A stretch of 64,000 nt of DNA from Candidatus Peribacteria bacterium RIFCSPHIGHO2_01_FULL_51_35. Its GTDB lineage: Bacteria; Patescibacteriota; Gracilibacteria; Peribacterales; Peribacteraceae. Every line of letters begins with the position of its first letter. Position 1 is the first letter of the stretch. The DNA lies in the NCBI GenBank assembly GCA_001787535.1, contig MFXP01000004.1, forward strand, positions 1-64,000, read 5' to 3'. This document shows, in pieces, positions 16,783-24,567 of the stretch. Below the pieces are notes generated by a model. It worked only from the letters and a program-made list of their open reading frames with translations, did not search any database and was not told the origin of the DNA. A program made the position numbers and the translations under genes.

Positions 16783-18045
16783 TTACTTAAGCAGCTTCAC
16801 GAGAGCATTCTCATTCTCTTCTTTTCCAATCACCACAAGGCGGAAGAGATCTTCCTTCAACAGATTCTTCGCAAGAATATCCACCTGATCCTTTGCCACA
16901 CGGTCGATCTCCGCAAAATATTCCGGGACATCGCGCACAGCGGGGTAGAGGAGTTGCTGCTTCCCGTAGAAGTGCGCGCGATCTTCGCTGTCTTCCATGG
17001 AAAGGGCGATCTTTCCTTTCAAGTAATCTTTGGCGCGCTTCAGTTCGTCGGGCATGACGCCTTCCTTCGCACAGACATGATACTCATGCACGATGTATTG
17101 GATTGCCTCGTGCAAACGCGTTTGATCCACGCCCGCACGGGTGGAGAGCGAACCGGCGTCCATGTAATTGTCGATGTCCGTGGAAATGTAATAGCAGAGT
17201 CCGCGTGCTTCGCGGATGCGCAGGAACATGCGGCTGCTCATGTTGCCGCCCAAGATGATTGCCAGAAGCTTGATCGCGAAGTGATCCTTATCCAGCGAAG
17301 GCAAACCCGGTACGCCAACCACCAGATGCGCTTGCTCCGTATTTTTGCTCCGCAGAAACACGGGCGTCTGTCCGTAGGTCGTGAATGGCAGAAACGTCGA
17401 CTTCTTTTTCTTGCTCGCAAGACCGGCGAAATACGTCTCTGCGAGTTTTTTTGCTTCCTTCGGCGTTATCTTTCCTGCGAAGGTCAGCACCAAGTTATCC
17501 GGACCATAGAGTGCGTCCTTGTGCTTCTGGAAATCTTGCTGCTTTACTGAGCGAATCACTTTTTCTTTTCCGATGGTGTCCCACCCCAGCGGATGATCGC
17601 CAAACACGAGTTCTTCAAAGTCCCACCCCGCTCGGTACATGGGTGTGTCTTGGTACATCCTCTCTTCCTCCATGATGACGCCGCGTTCTTTTTCTATCTC
17701 CGCATCGGGAAAGCTTGCATGCAGCAACATATCACTCAAGACATCGCATGCGAGTTCCGTGTGCTCCGAGGCGACTTTCACGTAGTACCCGGCATACTCT
17801 TTTCCCGTGAACGCATTGAAATCGCCCCCCACGCCGTCGATGGCCGCACTCACTTCTTTCGTATCGCGGTACTTTTTGCCGCCTTTGAAGAACATATGTT
17901 CCAAAAAGTGACTGATGCCCCGTTCACTCTCCTTTTCATACCGCGATCCCGCCCCCGCAAAGACCATCACGGTGACGGAGGCAGTTCCATCGATGGGTGC
18001 AACAAGCAGAGGAAGGCCGGATTCAAGTTTGTCGAGAGTGAACAT
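16783..18045 (-). CDS. M16 family zinc metallopeptidase
   Basis: A 420-aa pitrilysin-type peptidase. The inverted zinc motif HFLEH is at 46-50, and the downstream glutamate lies in the EIEKERGVIMEE segment. The C-terminal half carries the family pattern of substrate-binding residues (GLCYYISTDIDNYMDAGSL). M16B enzymes of this size act as dimers and degrade peptides. There is no signal peptide. The DM13 gene follows after 71 nt. Confidence 0.93.
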   Translation of the reverse strand: MFTLDKLESGLPLLVAPIDGTASVTVMVFAGAGSRYEKESERGISHFLEHMFFKGGKKYRDTKEVSAAIDGVGGDFNAFTGKEYAGYYVKVASEHTELACDVLSDMLLHASFPDAEIEKERGVIMEEERMYQDTPMYRAGWDFEELVFGDHPLGWDTIGKEKVIRSVKQQDFQKHKDALYGPDNLVLTFAGKITPKEAKKLAETYFAGLASKKKKSTFLPFTTYGQTPVFLRSKNTEQAHLVVGVPGLPSLDKDHFAIKLLAIILGGNMSSRMFLRIREARGLCYYISTDIDNYMDAGSLSTRAGVDQTRLHEAIQYIVHEYHVCAKEGVMPDELKRAKDYLKGKIALSMEDSEDRAHFYGKQQLLYPAVRDVPEYFAEIDRVAKDQVDILAKNLLKEDLFRLVVIGKEENENALVKLLK

Positions 18046-18071
18046 GCGTAGGGGTTAACGAGAGTGTACGG

Positions 18072-18122
18072 GACGAAGGAAGCAGGTGGTAGGGGGTAGG
18101 AAGCAGGCTGAAAGGGGGAAGG
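18072..18122. repeat. Word-reuse low-complexity segment
   Basis: The words GGAAGCAGG and GGTAGGGGG recur within about 50 nt in the gap between the M16 gene and rpmH. There is no clear hairpin, but it is similar in texture to other word-reuse loci in the window. Confidence 0.4.
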
Positions 18123-18221
18123 AGACCGACAATGGATGGGTTTTTCCCTGTCGGAAGCTCTTGTTCGAATGAAGGGTTCCTTGTACTCTGCCTCGCACAT
18201 TCATTCCTTTCCGTCTTTTCA

Positions 18222-18365
18222 GTGCTCAATAAGTTACGTTGGCGTCGGCGTCTCCGAAAACATGGCTTCCGCAAACGAAGCAGCACAGCCGATGGCCGCA
18301 AGGTTCTCGCGCGCAGGCGCAGGCAGGGCAGAAGGCGTTTGACGGTGCAAAAGAAGGGATTGTAA
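18222..18365 (+). CDS. rpmH: 50S ribosomal protein bL34
   Basis: The 47-aa product contains the bL34 core LRKHGFRKRSSTADGRKVLA followed by RRRRQGRRRLTV, and the length is exactly that of the family. The track shows it only as the tail of a 77-aa ORF from 18132, whose N-terminus is not bL34-like. The GTG at 18222 gives the right size, but the usual KRT(Y/F)QPS opening is replaced by LNKLRWRRR. A TTGTTC-17-TACTCT promoter lies at about 18161-18189. rnpA, normally next, was not found. Confidence 0.88.
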   Translation: MLNKLRWRRRLRKHGFRKRSSTADGRKVLARRRRQGRRRLTVQKKGL

Positions 18366-18480
18366 TAGAGCGAGCTGGAAGCGGACAGTTCTTTCTCCGG
18401 ATTTATTTGTTGCGAGAGAGTTTTTAGACGTAGATGTTTCCATCTTTCTCCAGCGGGTAGAACTGCGGGATTTAGGATCA

Positions 18481-18530
18481 CGACATACTACAGAGCACCC
18501 CTCCGTGGGTGCGATGTCGATCTTTCTTTG
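18481..18530 (+). terminator. Possible rpmH terminator
   Basis: GCACCC-CTCCGT-GGGTGC with an outer CGACAT/ATGTCG stem is followed by the T-rich CTTTCTTTGTTT. It lies 115 nt after rpmH, before the structured repeat element. Nothing else is recognisable between 18366 and 18567. Confidence 0.4.
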
Positions 18531-18567
18531 TTTGCCGATTCCTTCCACCTTTGTCCGGCTAATGATC

Positions 18568-18779
18568 GCATCGTACGGGTGCCATCAAATGGTATCCACT
18601 TTCTTTTGATGCAAAAGAAAGTGGAGAAAGAAAACATAGCCGCTCTGATAAATTTCCTGCGCAACAATGGCTCGCTGCGCTAAAAACGCGAACTCGTCCG
18701 CCTGAGGGCGGACTCAAACAGCGCGTTTTTTTAACGCTCCGCTCGCCAAGTTGCGCGACGGAAATTTTTCAAGGCGGCA
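18568..18779 (+). repeat. Structured 213-nt element, copy 1
   Basis: It is almost collinear with 47490-47703: ATCGTACGGGTGC at the start, GAAAATTT-type stems, ACAATGGCTCGCT, CTCCGCTCGCCAAG and GGAAATTTTTCAAGGCG at the end. It contains a perfect hairpin (CCACTTTCTTTTG / CAAAAGAAAGTGG), an outer AAATTTCC/GGAAATTT stem, and a terminal AAAAACGCG/CGCGTTTTT stem. No ORF spans it. Differences between the copies preserve pairing, which suggests selection on RNA (or single-strand DNA) structure. It could be a non-coding RNA or a non-autonomous mobile element. Confidence 0.75.
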
Positions 18780-18835
18780 ACGCATTACCCATCGCCTGCC
18801 CACCAAGGAGATATTGCTCCCATGGCGATAGCGTG

Positions 18836-18841
18836 TACTAT
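18836..18841 (+). promoter_or_regulatory. -10 element of the small membrane protein gene
   Basis: TACTAT ends 7 nt before the ATG at 18849, favouring this start over the track ATG at 18822. Confidence 0.5.
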
Positions 18842-18848
18842 TTCTGCA

Positions 18849-19151
18849 ATGCTTCGCTTTTTACATACTTTGAGCGGAATCCTCTTCTACGTTTTAGGAG
18901 CGACATTTTTCCTCGCGTACCTCACGTTCCGCAATGACATCGTTCCCATGTGGTCCGCCTGGTGGATGCAAGTGGCGGATCTTCCGTTTGGATTGGTTGC
19001 GCTTCTCTACGGCGGCTTGAGTTTGTACCTGAGTGTTCATGGCACGAATGGAAAATCCAAGGTGCTTCCGTGGATCATCGGTGTTCCTCTGGTTCTGCTC
19101 TTTGCGGGTCTGTTGGTGTTTAATTTTTGGCAGAAAGCGTCGGTCTTGTAA
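18849..19151 (+). CDS. Small polytopic membrane protein
   Basis: A 100-aa protein with three transmembrane helices (about 4-26, 43-62 and 72-96) and short polar loops. No family is recognised. The start at 18849 is supported by TACTAT 7 nt upstream; the upstream ATG at 18822 would place that promoter inside the gene. It stands alone between the structured element and the cobalamin adenosyltransferase. Confidence 0.65.
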   Translation: MLRFLHTLSGILFYVLGATFFLAYLTFRNDIVPMWSAWWMQVADLPFGLVALLYGGLSLYLSVHGTNGKSKVLPWIIGVPLVLLFAGLLVFNFWQKASVL

Positions 19152-19163
19152 ATGTAATTCGTC

Positions 19164-19192
19164 GTAGAGACGCGCGATTCGCGCGTCTCTAC
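19164..19192. repeat. GTAGAG palindrome, copy 2
   Basis: GTAGAGACGCGCG-ATT-CGCGCGTCTCTAC has perfect arms. It lies in the gap between convergent genes with copy 3 close by. Confidence 0.8.
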
Positions 19193-19237
19193 GGAAGAAC
19201 TATTCTGATTCGGTATGCAAAGAACTCTGCTCGGTTT

Positions 19238-19265
19238 GTAGAGCCGCGAGATCTCGCGTCTCTAC
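19238..19265. repeat. GTAGAG palindrome, copy 3
   Basis: GTAGAGCCGCGAG-ATCTCGCGTCTCTAC has one mismatch near the outer end of the core and is followed by GAACG as in copies 5-7. It lies 45 nt after copy 2. Confidence 0.75.
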
Positions 19266-19277
19266 GAACGAATGGAA

Positions 19278-19826
19278 TTATGACGAATAATCAACAGCCG
19301 TATCGGCAATGCCTTTTTCATGATTCGCAGCGCGTGCAGCAATGAACAGATAATCACTCAGTCGATTGATGAAAATGCGCACAGCGGGATTGATAGTTTC
19401 CTCTCTTGCCAATGCCACGATCCAGCGTTCTGCACGGCGGCAGATGGTGCGTGCCAGGTGCAGATTCGCGGATGCGACGGATCCTCCCGGGAGAATAAAA
19501 CTTGTTTGAGGAGGCAACGCCGTTTCCAACGTCTTGATCCATTCTTCCAGTTCAAAGACATGCTCTTTTGCCATGCGATCCACCTTGGCATCCACAACAA
19601 GCGGCGTCGCGAGATCTGCGCCCACACGGAAAAGAAGATTCTGAATATGAAGCAACTGATCGGATGCTTCTTGTAAAAGCTCTTTTGATGCGAGCACCAC
19701 GCCGATGCATGCGTTCAGTTCATCGACGGTGCCATATGCATGGAGCCTCGGGGAATTTTTGGAGATTCTGCCTCCACCAAAGAGTCCTGTGGTCCCGGAG
19801 TCGCCTGTTTTGGTGACAATCGACAT
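19278..19826 (-). CDS. Cob(I)alamin adenosyltransferase, PduO type
   Basis: The 182-aa enzyme attaches the adenosyl group of ATP to cob(I)alamin. The N-terminal TKTGDSGTTGLFGGGRI and the block TVDELNACIG are family hallmarks, and ICRRAERWIVAL with INRLSDYLFIAAR closes the active site. No cobalamin biosynthesis gene is near, so the cell probably salvages the cofactor for some B12 enzyme outside the window. TAATTC lies 6 nt before the ATG. Confidence 0.95.
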   Translation of the reverse strand: MSIVTKTGDSGTTGLFGGGRISKNSPRLHAYGTVDELNACIGVVLASKELLQEASDQLLHIQNLLFRVGADLATPLVVDAKVDRMAKEHVFELEEWIKTLETALPPQTSFILPGGSVASANLHLARTICRRAERWIVALAREETINPAVRIFINRLSDYLFIAARAANHEKGIADTAVDYSS

Positions 19827-19832
19827 GGATGA

Positions 19833-19883
19833 GAATTATGAATTAAGAAGTATGAATTAGGAATGGCTTTTTCCTAATAATAA
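19833..19883. repeat. Word-reuse segment between cobalamin adenosyltransferase and pheT
   Basis: ATTATGAATTAAG and TATGAATTAGG repeat directly, and TTAGGAA is matched by TTCCTAA across a short loop. It is another local reiteration of one word in both orientations. Confidence 0.45.
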
Positions 19884-19893
19884 TTCCAAAACA

Positions 19894-19942
19894 GGGAGCA
19901 GGCATACCTGCCTGCGATACGCGGCCAAGTATGGCCGCTCCT
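19894..19942. repeat. AGGAGC double-hairpin element, copy 1
   Basis: Outer GGGAGC/GCTCCT frames two small hairpins, AGGC-ATACCT-GCCT and GGCC-AAGTAT-GGCC, joined by GCGATACGC. The second copy is at 38464-38512. The stems differ between copies while pairing and the ATACYTG-like loops are kept. Confidence 0.75.
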
Positions 19943-19960
19943 CACTAAATAAGCATGTAT

Positions 19961-22333
19961 TTAATTCTTCATCCCCTTGACCAATCCTTCATGCACTTTT
20001 TGCACCTCCTGCTCTGTAAGCGTGCGATCCTCCGCGCGATACGTAAACCGCATCGTGACATTTTTTTGCGATGCACTTGCATAGAGATCTACGATTGCCA
20101 CTTCTTCCAAGAATTCGTGACAACCGCGCACGCTCTCGAGTATCTTTTGCATTTCAGTCTTGCCTGAGAGCGGAACCGTCACATCGTAGGTGATCGCCGG
20201 GAATGTGGGCAGCGGCTTTGCCACTTTTGAAGCAGATGCCTTCTCTATCAATGCCGAGCAATCCAGCAGCGCCACGGCTACGCGTTCCGGCAGATCGAAC
20301 CGTGCGCGAACAGAAGGATGCAGTTCGAAGATCCATCCCACAGACGAGCCTTGCACAGAGACCTCCGCCGCCCGTCCGGGATGCGCGCATGCAGGAATCC
20401 TTTTTGGTTTTTCGATAGCCATCGCAAAACCAATGGAGGAGAGGGCTGCTCCAAGATGATCCTTTGCGACTAAGAAGGGATCCTCTTTGATGCCGCGTTG
20501 TTTCTTCTCCGCGATCAGAAGTCCGCATTCCGTATGCTCCGGAACGTTCTTCGAAAATACATGTGCAATGGTGAATGTTTTGAGCGTGTGTTCGGTGAGT
20601 CCCAGGTTTTTCCCTGCATGTTCCAGAAGCCCGGGCAGCGTGCTCGTCTGCATCAAGCTGAGTTCTTCACCGATTGGGTTTTGCACTTCGATGGCATCTA
20701 TGGCATCCAGCCCCGCTTTTTTGAGCAGTGCAACGCCAATGAGCGAGAGAGGAAGAATCTCCGTATACGACTCCGCTTTGAGCGTATCGCGGAAGCGGTG
20801 CAGGCGCGGGTCGCGTGCGGGGACGCGGAGTTCTGCCAGCGGCATCTCCGCATCGATCTCATTGAAGCCGTAGATCCTACCCACTTCTTCTACCAGATCA
20901 TGCTCTCCGCGAATGTCTCCCACGCGATGCAGTGGAGCAGTCACCAAAAAGCTTGTTCCTGCGTTGGTGCTCTTTGTCTTCACGGTAAAACCAAGATCCT
21001 TAAAGATTTTTTCGATCTTCTTTGCAGGAATTTCTGCGCCCAGCATGCGCGTGATTTTTTCCTGAGCAATGTCGATGGCCTTGGGTTTGCCATTGTCGCC
21101 TTTGGACTCCAATTTGGAGGCAATGGTTGCACCGGGAATAAATTCCAACATCAGTTCGAGCGCGCGGAAGAAACCATGTTCCGTGATGACGGGTGGCACA
21201 CCTTTTTCGTAGACGGTTGCGGCATCCGTTCGGTGCCCTGTTGCGATCACGGCTCGGCGAATGGATACGGGATCCAAGCTGGCGCTGTGCAAGTAGATGT
21301 GGCGTGTCGAATTTTTCGTGCTGCTGCGGAGCCCTCCCATAATACCAAGGAGATCGAAAATTCCTTTGGTGTCTTCCAAGATCAATGCACCCTCGGGCAG
21401 CGTGAGTTCGGATTTATCCAGCGTCACGATCTTCTCGCCTTTTTTACTCCCGCGCATCGTGACATCCCCCACGATGTCACCGGCATCGAAACTGTGCAGC
21501 GGCACGCCGATCTCCATCATCACGTAGTTTGTAATATCCACCGGCAAGTTCACAGGGCGCCAGCCTGTCGCCGTGAGCCTCTTCTTCATCCAGTCCGGCG
21601 TTTCCCCCAAACTATCAATTGCGATCAAACATGCGCAGTAGCGTGGCATCAGCTTCGAGTTCTCTACTTTTAGCGCAAACGGCAGCGCAGTCTTCGGGAA
21701 TTTGAAAGTCGGAAGTTCCGGTTCCTTCTTCCATGTGGCAATGCCCATGGCAACGCACTCGCGCGCAAAGCCGACATGGGAAAACAAATCAGCCCTATGC
21801 GTGATGGCGTGATTATCGATGTGCAGGACGGTGTCGCTCAAATTCAAATACGATCGCAGATCTTTGCCGACGCCATCATCTCCGTCACCCAAGTCAACAA
21901 TGGGGCGACTTCCTTCCGATGCCTTTGGCGGGAAACGATCCTCCAGCGCCAATTCCTCCGATGCGCAGATCATGCCGTCGCTTTCCTCGCCGCGAATTTT
22001 CATCTTCTCCAACGTCATCATTTCCTTTCCGTGTTTCACGGTTGCTCCCGAATGCGCGAAGGCAATGCGCATCCCCACGCGAAGATTCGTGCCGCCACAC
22101 ACCACTTTTTTGGTGCCATGATCTGTTTTGACTTCGCAGATATTCAGTCTGTCCGCATTCGGATGCTTCGCAAGGCTCATGATCTTGCCCACGCAGCAGT
22201 GCTTGAGCAGTGCGCCGAGTTCTTGCACCTCATCCACCTCCGCCGCGTGCGCTGTCACCTCCTGCGCAATCACTTGCGGATCTTTTTTCTTGAACTCGAT
22301 GAAGTCGGAGAGCCAATCCAATGATATTTTCAT
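19961..22333 (-). CDS. pheT: Phenylalanyl-tRNA synthetase beta subunit
   Basis: The 790-aa protein has the full PheT domain order: N-terminal tRNA-binding EMAP-like domain (about 40-150, KHPNADRLNICEV), B3/B4 editing domains (B3 about 210-370), B5 (about 400-475, AQEKITRMLG), the synthetase-like core, and a C-terminal FDX-ACB domain ending in FTYRAEDRTLTEQEV. It pairs with PheS to charge tRNA-Phe; pheS is not adjacent, which is less usual. CATACT lies 6 nt before the ATG. Confidence 0.97.
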   Translation of the reverse strand: MKISLDWLSDFIEFKKKDPQVIAQEVTAHAAEVDEVQELGALLKHCCVGKIMSLAKHPNADRLNICEVKTDHGTKKVVCGGTNLRVGMRIAFAHSGATVKHGKEMMTLEKMKIRGEESDGMICASEELALEDRFPPKASEGSRPIVDLGDGDDGVGKDLRSYLNLSDTVLHIDNHAITHRADLFSHVGFARECVAMGIATWKKEPELPTFKFPKTALPFALKVENSKLMPRYCACLIAIDSLGETPDWMKKRLTATGWRPVNLPVDITNYVMMEIGVPLHSFDAGDIVGDVTMRGSKKGEKIVTLDKSELTLPEGALILEDTKGIFDLLGIMGGLRSSTKNSTRHIYLHSASLDPVSIRRAVIATGHRTDAATVYEKGVPPVITEHGFFRALELMLEFIPGATIASKLESKGDNGKPKAIDIAQEKITRMLGAEIPAKKIEKIFKDLGFTVKTKSTNAGTSFLVTAPLHRVGDIRGEHDLVEEVGRIYGFNEIDAEMPLAELRVPARDPRLHRFRDTLKAESYTEILPLSLIGVALLKKAGLDAIDAIEVQNPIGEELSLMQTSTLPGLLEHAGKNLGLTEHTLKTFTIAHVFSKNVPEHTECGLLIAEKKQRGIKEDPFLVAKDHLGAALSSIGFAMAIEKPKRIPACAHPGRAAEVSVQGSSVGWIFELHPSVRARFDLPERVAVALLDCSALIEKASASKVAKPLPTFPAITYDVTVPLSGKTEMQKILESVRGCHEFLEEVAIVDLYASASQKNVTMRFTYRAEDRTLTEQEVQKVHEGLVKGMKN

Positions 22334-22372
22334 GCTAAGAGTATGGAGTAAATAACGCGTTTTTGGAAGATC

Positions 22373-22432
22373 CGTTACTCGTTCACTCGTTACTCGTAAT
22401 AAAAGCCAGAAACGAGTAACGGGTGACTAGCA
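22373..22432. repeat. Word-reuse hairpin upstream of pheT
   Basis: GTTACTCGTT occurs twice, partly overlapping ACTCGTTACTCG, and is answered in inverse orientation by AACGAGTAACGGGTGA. The whole stretch can fold as one hairpin. It lies between divergent genes. Confidence 0.6.
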
Positions 22433-22499
22433 ATATTGCCTTCTTGCAAAGAAGAATGCCCGCGAGTACCGTTTCCTGTAATTTCTTTCCCTCTTCCTC

Positions 22500-22757
22500 A
22501 TGCCAACTCTCTTCAAGAAGAAATCTCCGCACGTCGGCGTCTGTCTGGCGCTGCACGTCGTGCTGGCCATCCTTCTCTTTGTTGCGTCCGTCGCAGCCGT
22601 CATCGGTGCGTACAAGGCACATGTCCTTTCCAGCGGCTTGGTCTTCGGCACCACCAGCGGATCCATGTCCCTGCTCGCTCTCGCGGTGGCATCGCACTTC
22701 TGGATGAAGCATATGAAGTGCTGTGTGACGAAGTGTGAAGCTTGTAACGTTAAATAG
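22500..22757 (+). CDS. Small membrane protein with C-terminal cysteines
   Basis: An 85-aa protein with two transmembrane helices (about 14-40 and 45-68) and a tail MKHMKCCVTKCEACNVK holding four Cys residues that might bind a metal. No family is recognised. The ATG at 22500 follows a TGTAAT hexamer by 17 nt. It converges on the methyltransferase gene. Confidence 0.6.
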   Translation: MPTLFKKKSPHVGVCLALHVVLAILLFVASVAAVIGAYKAHVLSSGLVFGTTSGSMSLLALAVASHFWMKHMKCCVTKCEACNVK

Positions 22758-22778
22758 CGCGAAAGAAAATCTTCCAGG

Positions 22779-23414
22779 TTACAAAGGCTTCCGCGCACGG
22801 ATGAGATACGTGTATTCCGCGTCGTGCATACCGATGTCCATGGGGATTCTCTCGGCGTTCTCAAACCCGATCTCGTGCTGCGTTTGGATCATCTGCGGTG
22901 CGGTGTACATCCATCGGTGCACGTCGTAATCCTCGGTGTCGGTGGATTTGTATTTCCCAAACAGGTGCTGATTGATGGTGTCCGGATCATCGCCGCGCAG
23001 CACGCCGCGTGCAATGGCCTCGATGTCCGGCGTGGAGACGCGGAGCACTCCTCCCGGTTGTAACACCCGGAAAAATTCCCGCAGCATGTGAAGCACGTGC
23101 GGTTTGCGGAGATGCTCCAGTGTCGCAATGGAAATGATTTCGGCGATGACGCCGTCATTGAAAGGGAATTGCTTGCGTACATCGAACACCAGATCCACCC
23201 GGGGAAAGGGGACGATGTCCACGTTCAAAAATTCATCCGGCTTGAAGGGATTCCTGCCGCCGCAGATGTCCAGCTTGGCTCCCACAAAGCCCTTTGCCTC
23301 CCATTCTTTCGCACGCATGGACGATTGACGGCGATCATGCGCGTCCTTCGCCCAGCCATACAGAAAACGGTAGGGGCGAATATAGGTATAGTACTTGTCG
23401 ATCACGTTCTTCAT
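22779..23414 (-). CDS. SAM-dependent methyltransferase (type 11-like)
   Basis: A 211-aa enzyme. The SAM-binding region is recognisable as KLDICGGRNPFKPDEFLNVD (about 50-70), followed by a class I methyltransferase acidic loop and EHLRKPHVLHMLREFFRVLQPGG, typical of polysaccharide-cluster methyltransferases. The substrate is unknown. The start at 23414 is preferred because TACGAT lies 7 nt upstream. It is divergent from the GT4 gene and probably belongs to the same surface-glycan module. Confidence 0.8.
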   Translation of the reverse strand: MKNVIDKYYTYIRPYRFLYGWAKDAHDRRQSSMRAKEWEAKGFVGAKLDICGGRNPFKPDEFLNVDIVPFPRVDLVFDVRKQFPFNDGVIAEIISIATLEHLRKPHVLHMLREFFRVLQPGGVLRVSTPDIEAIARGVLRGDDPDTINQHLFGKYKSTDTEDYDVHRWMYTAPQMIQTQHEIGFENAERIPMDIGMHDAEYTYLIRARKPL

Positions 23415-23452
23415 CCCGAGTATCGTATCATACCTTTTGCGCACCCTGCCTT

Positions 23453-24523
23453 ATGGTTACCATCGTTGCTTTCGGCAATTTTGATCTGGAAGGCGGCCGC
23501 GGCTGGGCTCTCCGCACGGGTCTGGAGCGACACGGATATGTCGTGGAGTTCTGTCGCACGGAAAAGCCGGGACTGTTCGCCAAGTACCGCGATCTCCTGC
23601 GACAGTGGAAGAGCCGCACCGGACATGCGGATCTGCTCTACGTGCCTTTCCTTGGGCACTACTTTTTGCCGCTTGCATGGTGGCTTGCACGGCGCGAGCG
23701 CATCCCGCTTACTATCGATACGTTCCTCTCGCTCTACGACACCGAAGTGAATGACAGGAAACGCTTCTCCCGTTCTCATCCGTACGCATGGATGCTGTGG
23801 ACATTCGATTGGCTCTGCGGACAATTGGCGGACGCCATGTTGCTGGATACGGAAGAACACAAAGAATACTTCGTCCGGCACTACGGCGTGTCTCCGCAAA
23901 AGATTCTCGTGCTGCCCGTCGGGTGCAGGACGGATCTGTTCGTTCCCCTGCATGCTCCGCCGCACGAAGGATTCCGCGTGGAGTTTCACGGCACATTCAT
24001 CCCGCTCCAGGGTATCGATGTCATTCTGGATGCCGCGCGCATTCTGCAGGAGCGGCACGCGGATGACATCTCCTTTGAACTCATTGGCCGCGGCCAAACC
24101 TACCAGGCCATGCATGACAGGGCGAACCGACATGCTCTTAGCAATGTGACATTCACAGGGTCGCTGCCCATGGACATGCTTCCTGCAAAGATTGCGAATG
24201 CAGACATCTGTCTCGGCATCCTCGGCATCACGGAAAAAGCCGACCGCGTCATTCCGAACAAAGCGTACGAAGTCCTGGCGTGCGGCAAGCCGCTGCTCAC
24301 GGGTGATACCACGGCGGCACGGCGGGTGCTTGCACATGGTGAGAATGCATATCTGTCCAGACCGGGGGATCCGGAAGCCCTGGCTGCAGCCATCCTCAGG
24401 CTCAAAGCAGATCCTGCGCTTCGGGAAAAGCTCGCGAAGCACGGACGCATGCTTACGGAGAAACAATTTCTTCCGGAGAAGATAGTCGAGCCGCTGGTGC
24501 AGTGGCTTACAGCACGATCCTAA
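23453..24523 (+). CDS. Glycosyltransferase, GT4 family
   Basis: A 356-aa GT-B enzyme. The N-terminal half starts with VTIVAFGNFDLEGGRG and the C-terminal donor-binding half shows EFHGTFIPLQGIDVILDAA and PNKAYEVLACGKPLL, the latter standing in the place of the EX7E motif. The start is set by the first beta strand; the track N-terminus from 23294 overlaps the divergent gene. A frameshifted relic of a closely similar N-terminus is found at 59732-59913. An epimerase gene follows after 44 nt. Confidence 0.88.
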   Translation: MVTIVAFGNFDLEGGRGWALRTGLERHGYVVEFCRTEKPGLFAKYRDLLRQWKSRTGHADLLYVPFLGHYFLPLAWWLARRERIPLTIDTFLSLYDTEVNDRKRFSRSHPYAWMLWTFDWLCGQLADAMLLDTEEHKEYFVRHYGVSPQKILVLPVGCRTDLFVPLHAPPHEGFRVEFHGTFIPLQGIDVILDAARILQERHADDISFELIGRGQTYQAMHDRANRHALSNVTFTGSLPMDMLPAKIANADICLGILGITEKADRVIPNKAYEVLACGKPLLTGDTTAARRVLAHGENAYLSRPGDPEALAAAILRLKADPALREKLAKHGRMLTEKQFLPEKIVEPLVQWLTARS

Positions 24524-24567
24524 TCTGGAGGAAATCCCTCCTGCTCTCCTGTACCATAGCGTTCCGC

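Noticed and set aside
18366-18567. rnpA, RNase P RNA or SRP RNA after rpmH
   Set aside because: No frame here encodes an RnpA-like protein, and the conserved blocks of RNase P RNA or 4.5S RNA are absent.
20498-21673. 391-aa plus-strand ORF
   Set aside because: It lies opposite pheT, whose domains account for the whole interval.
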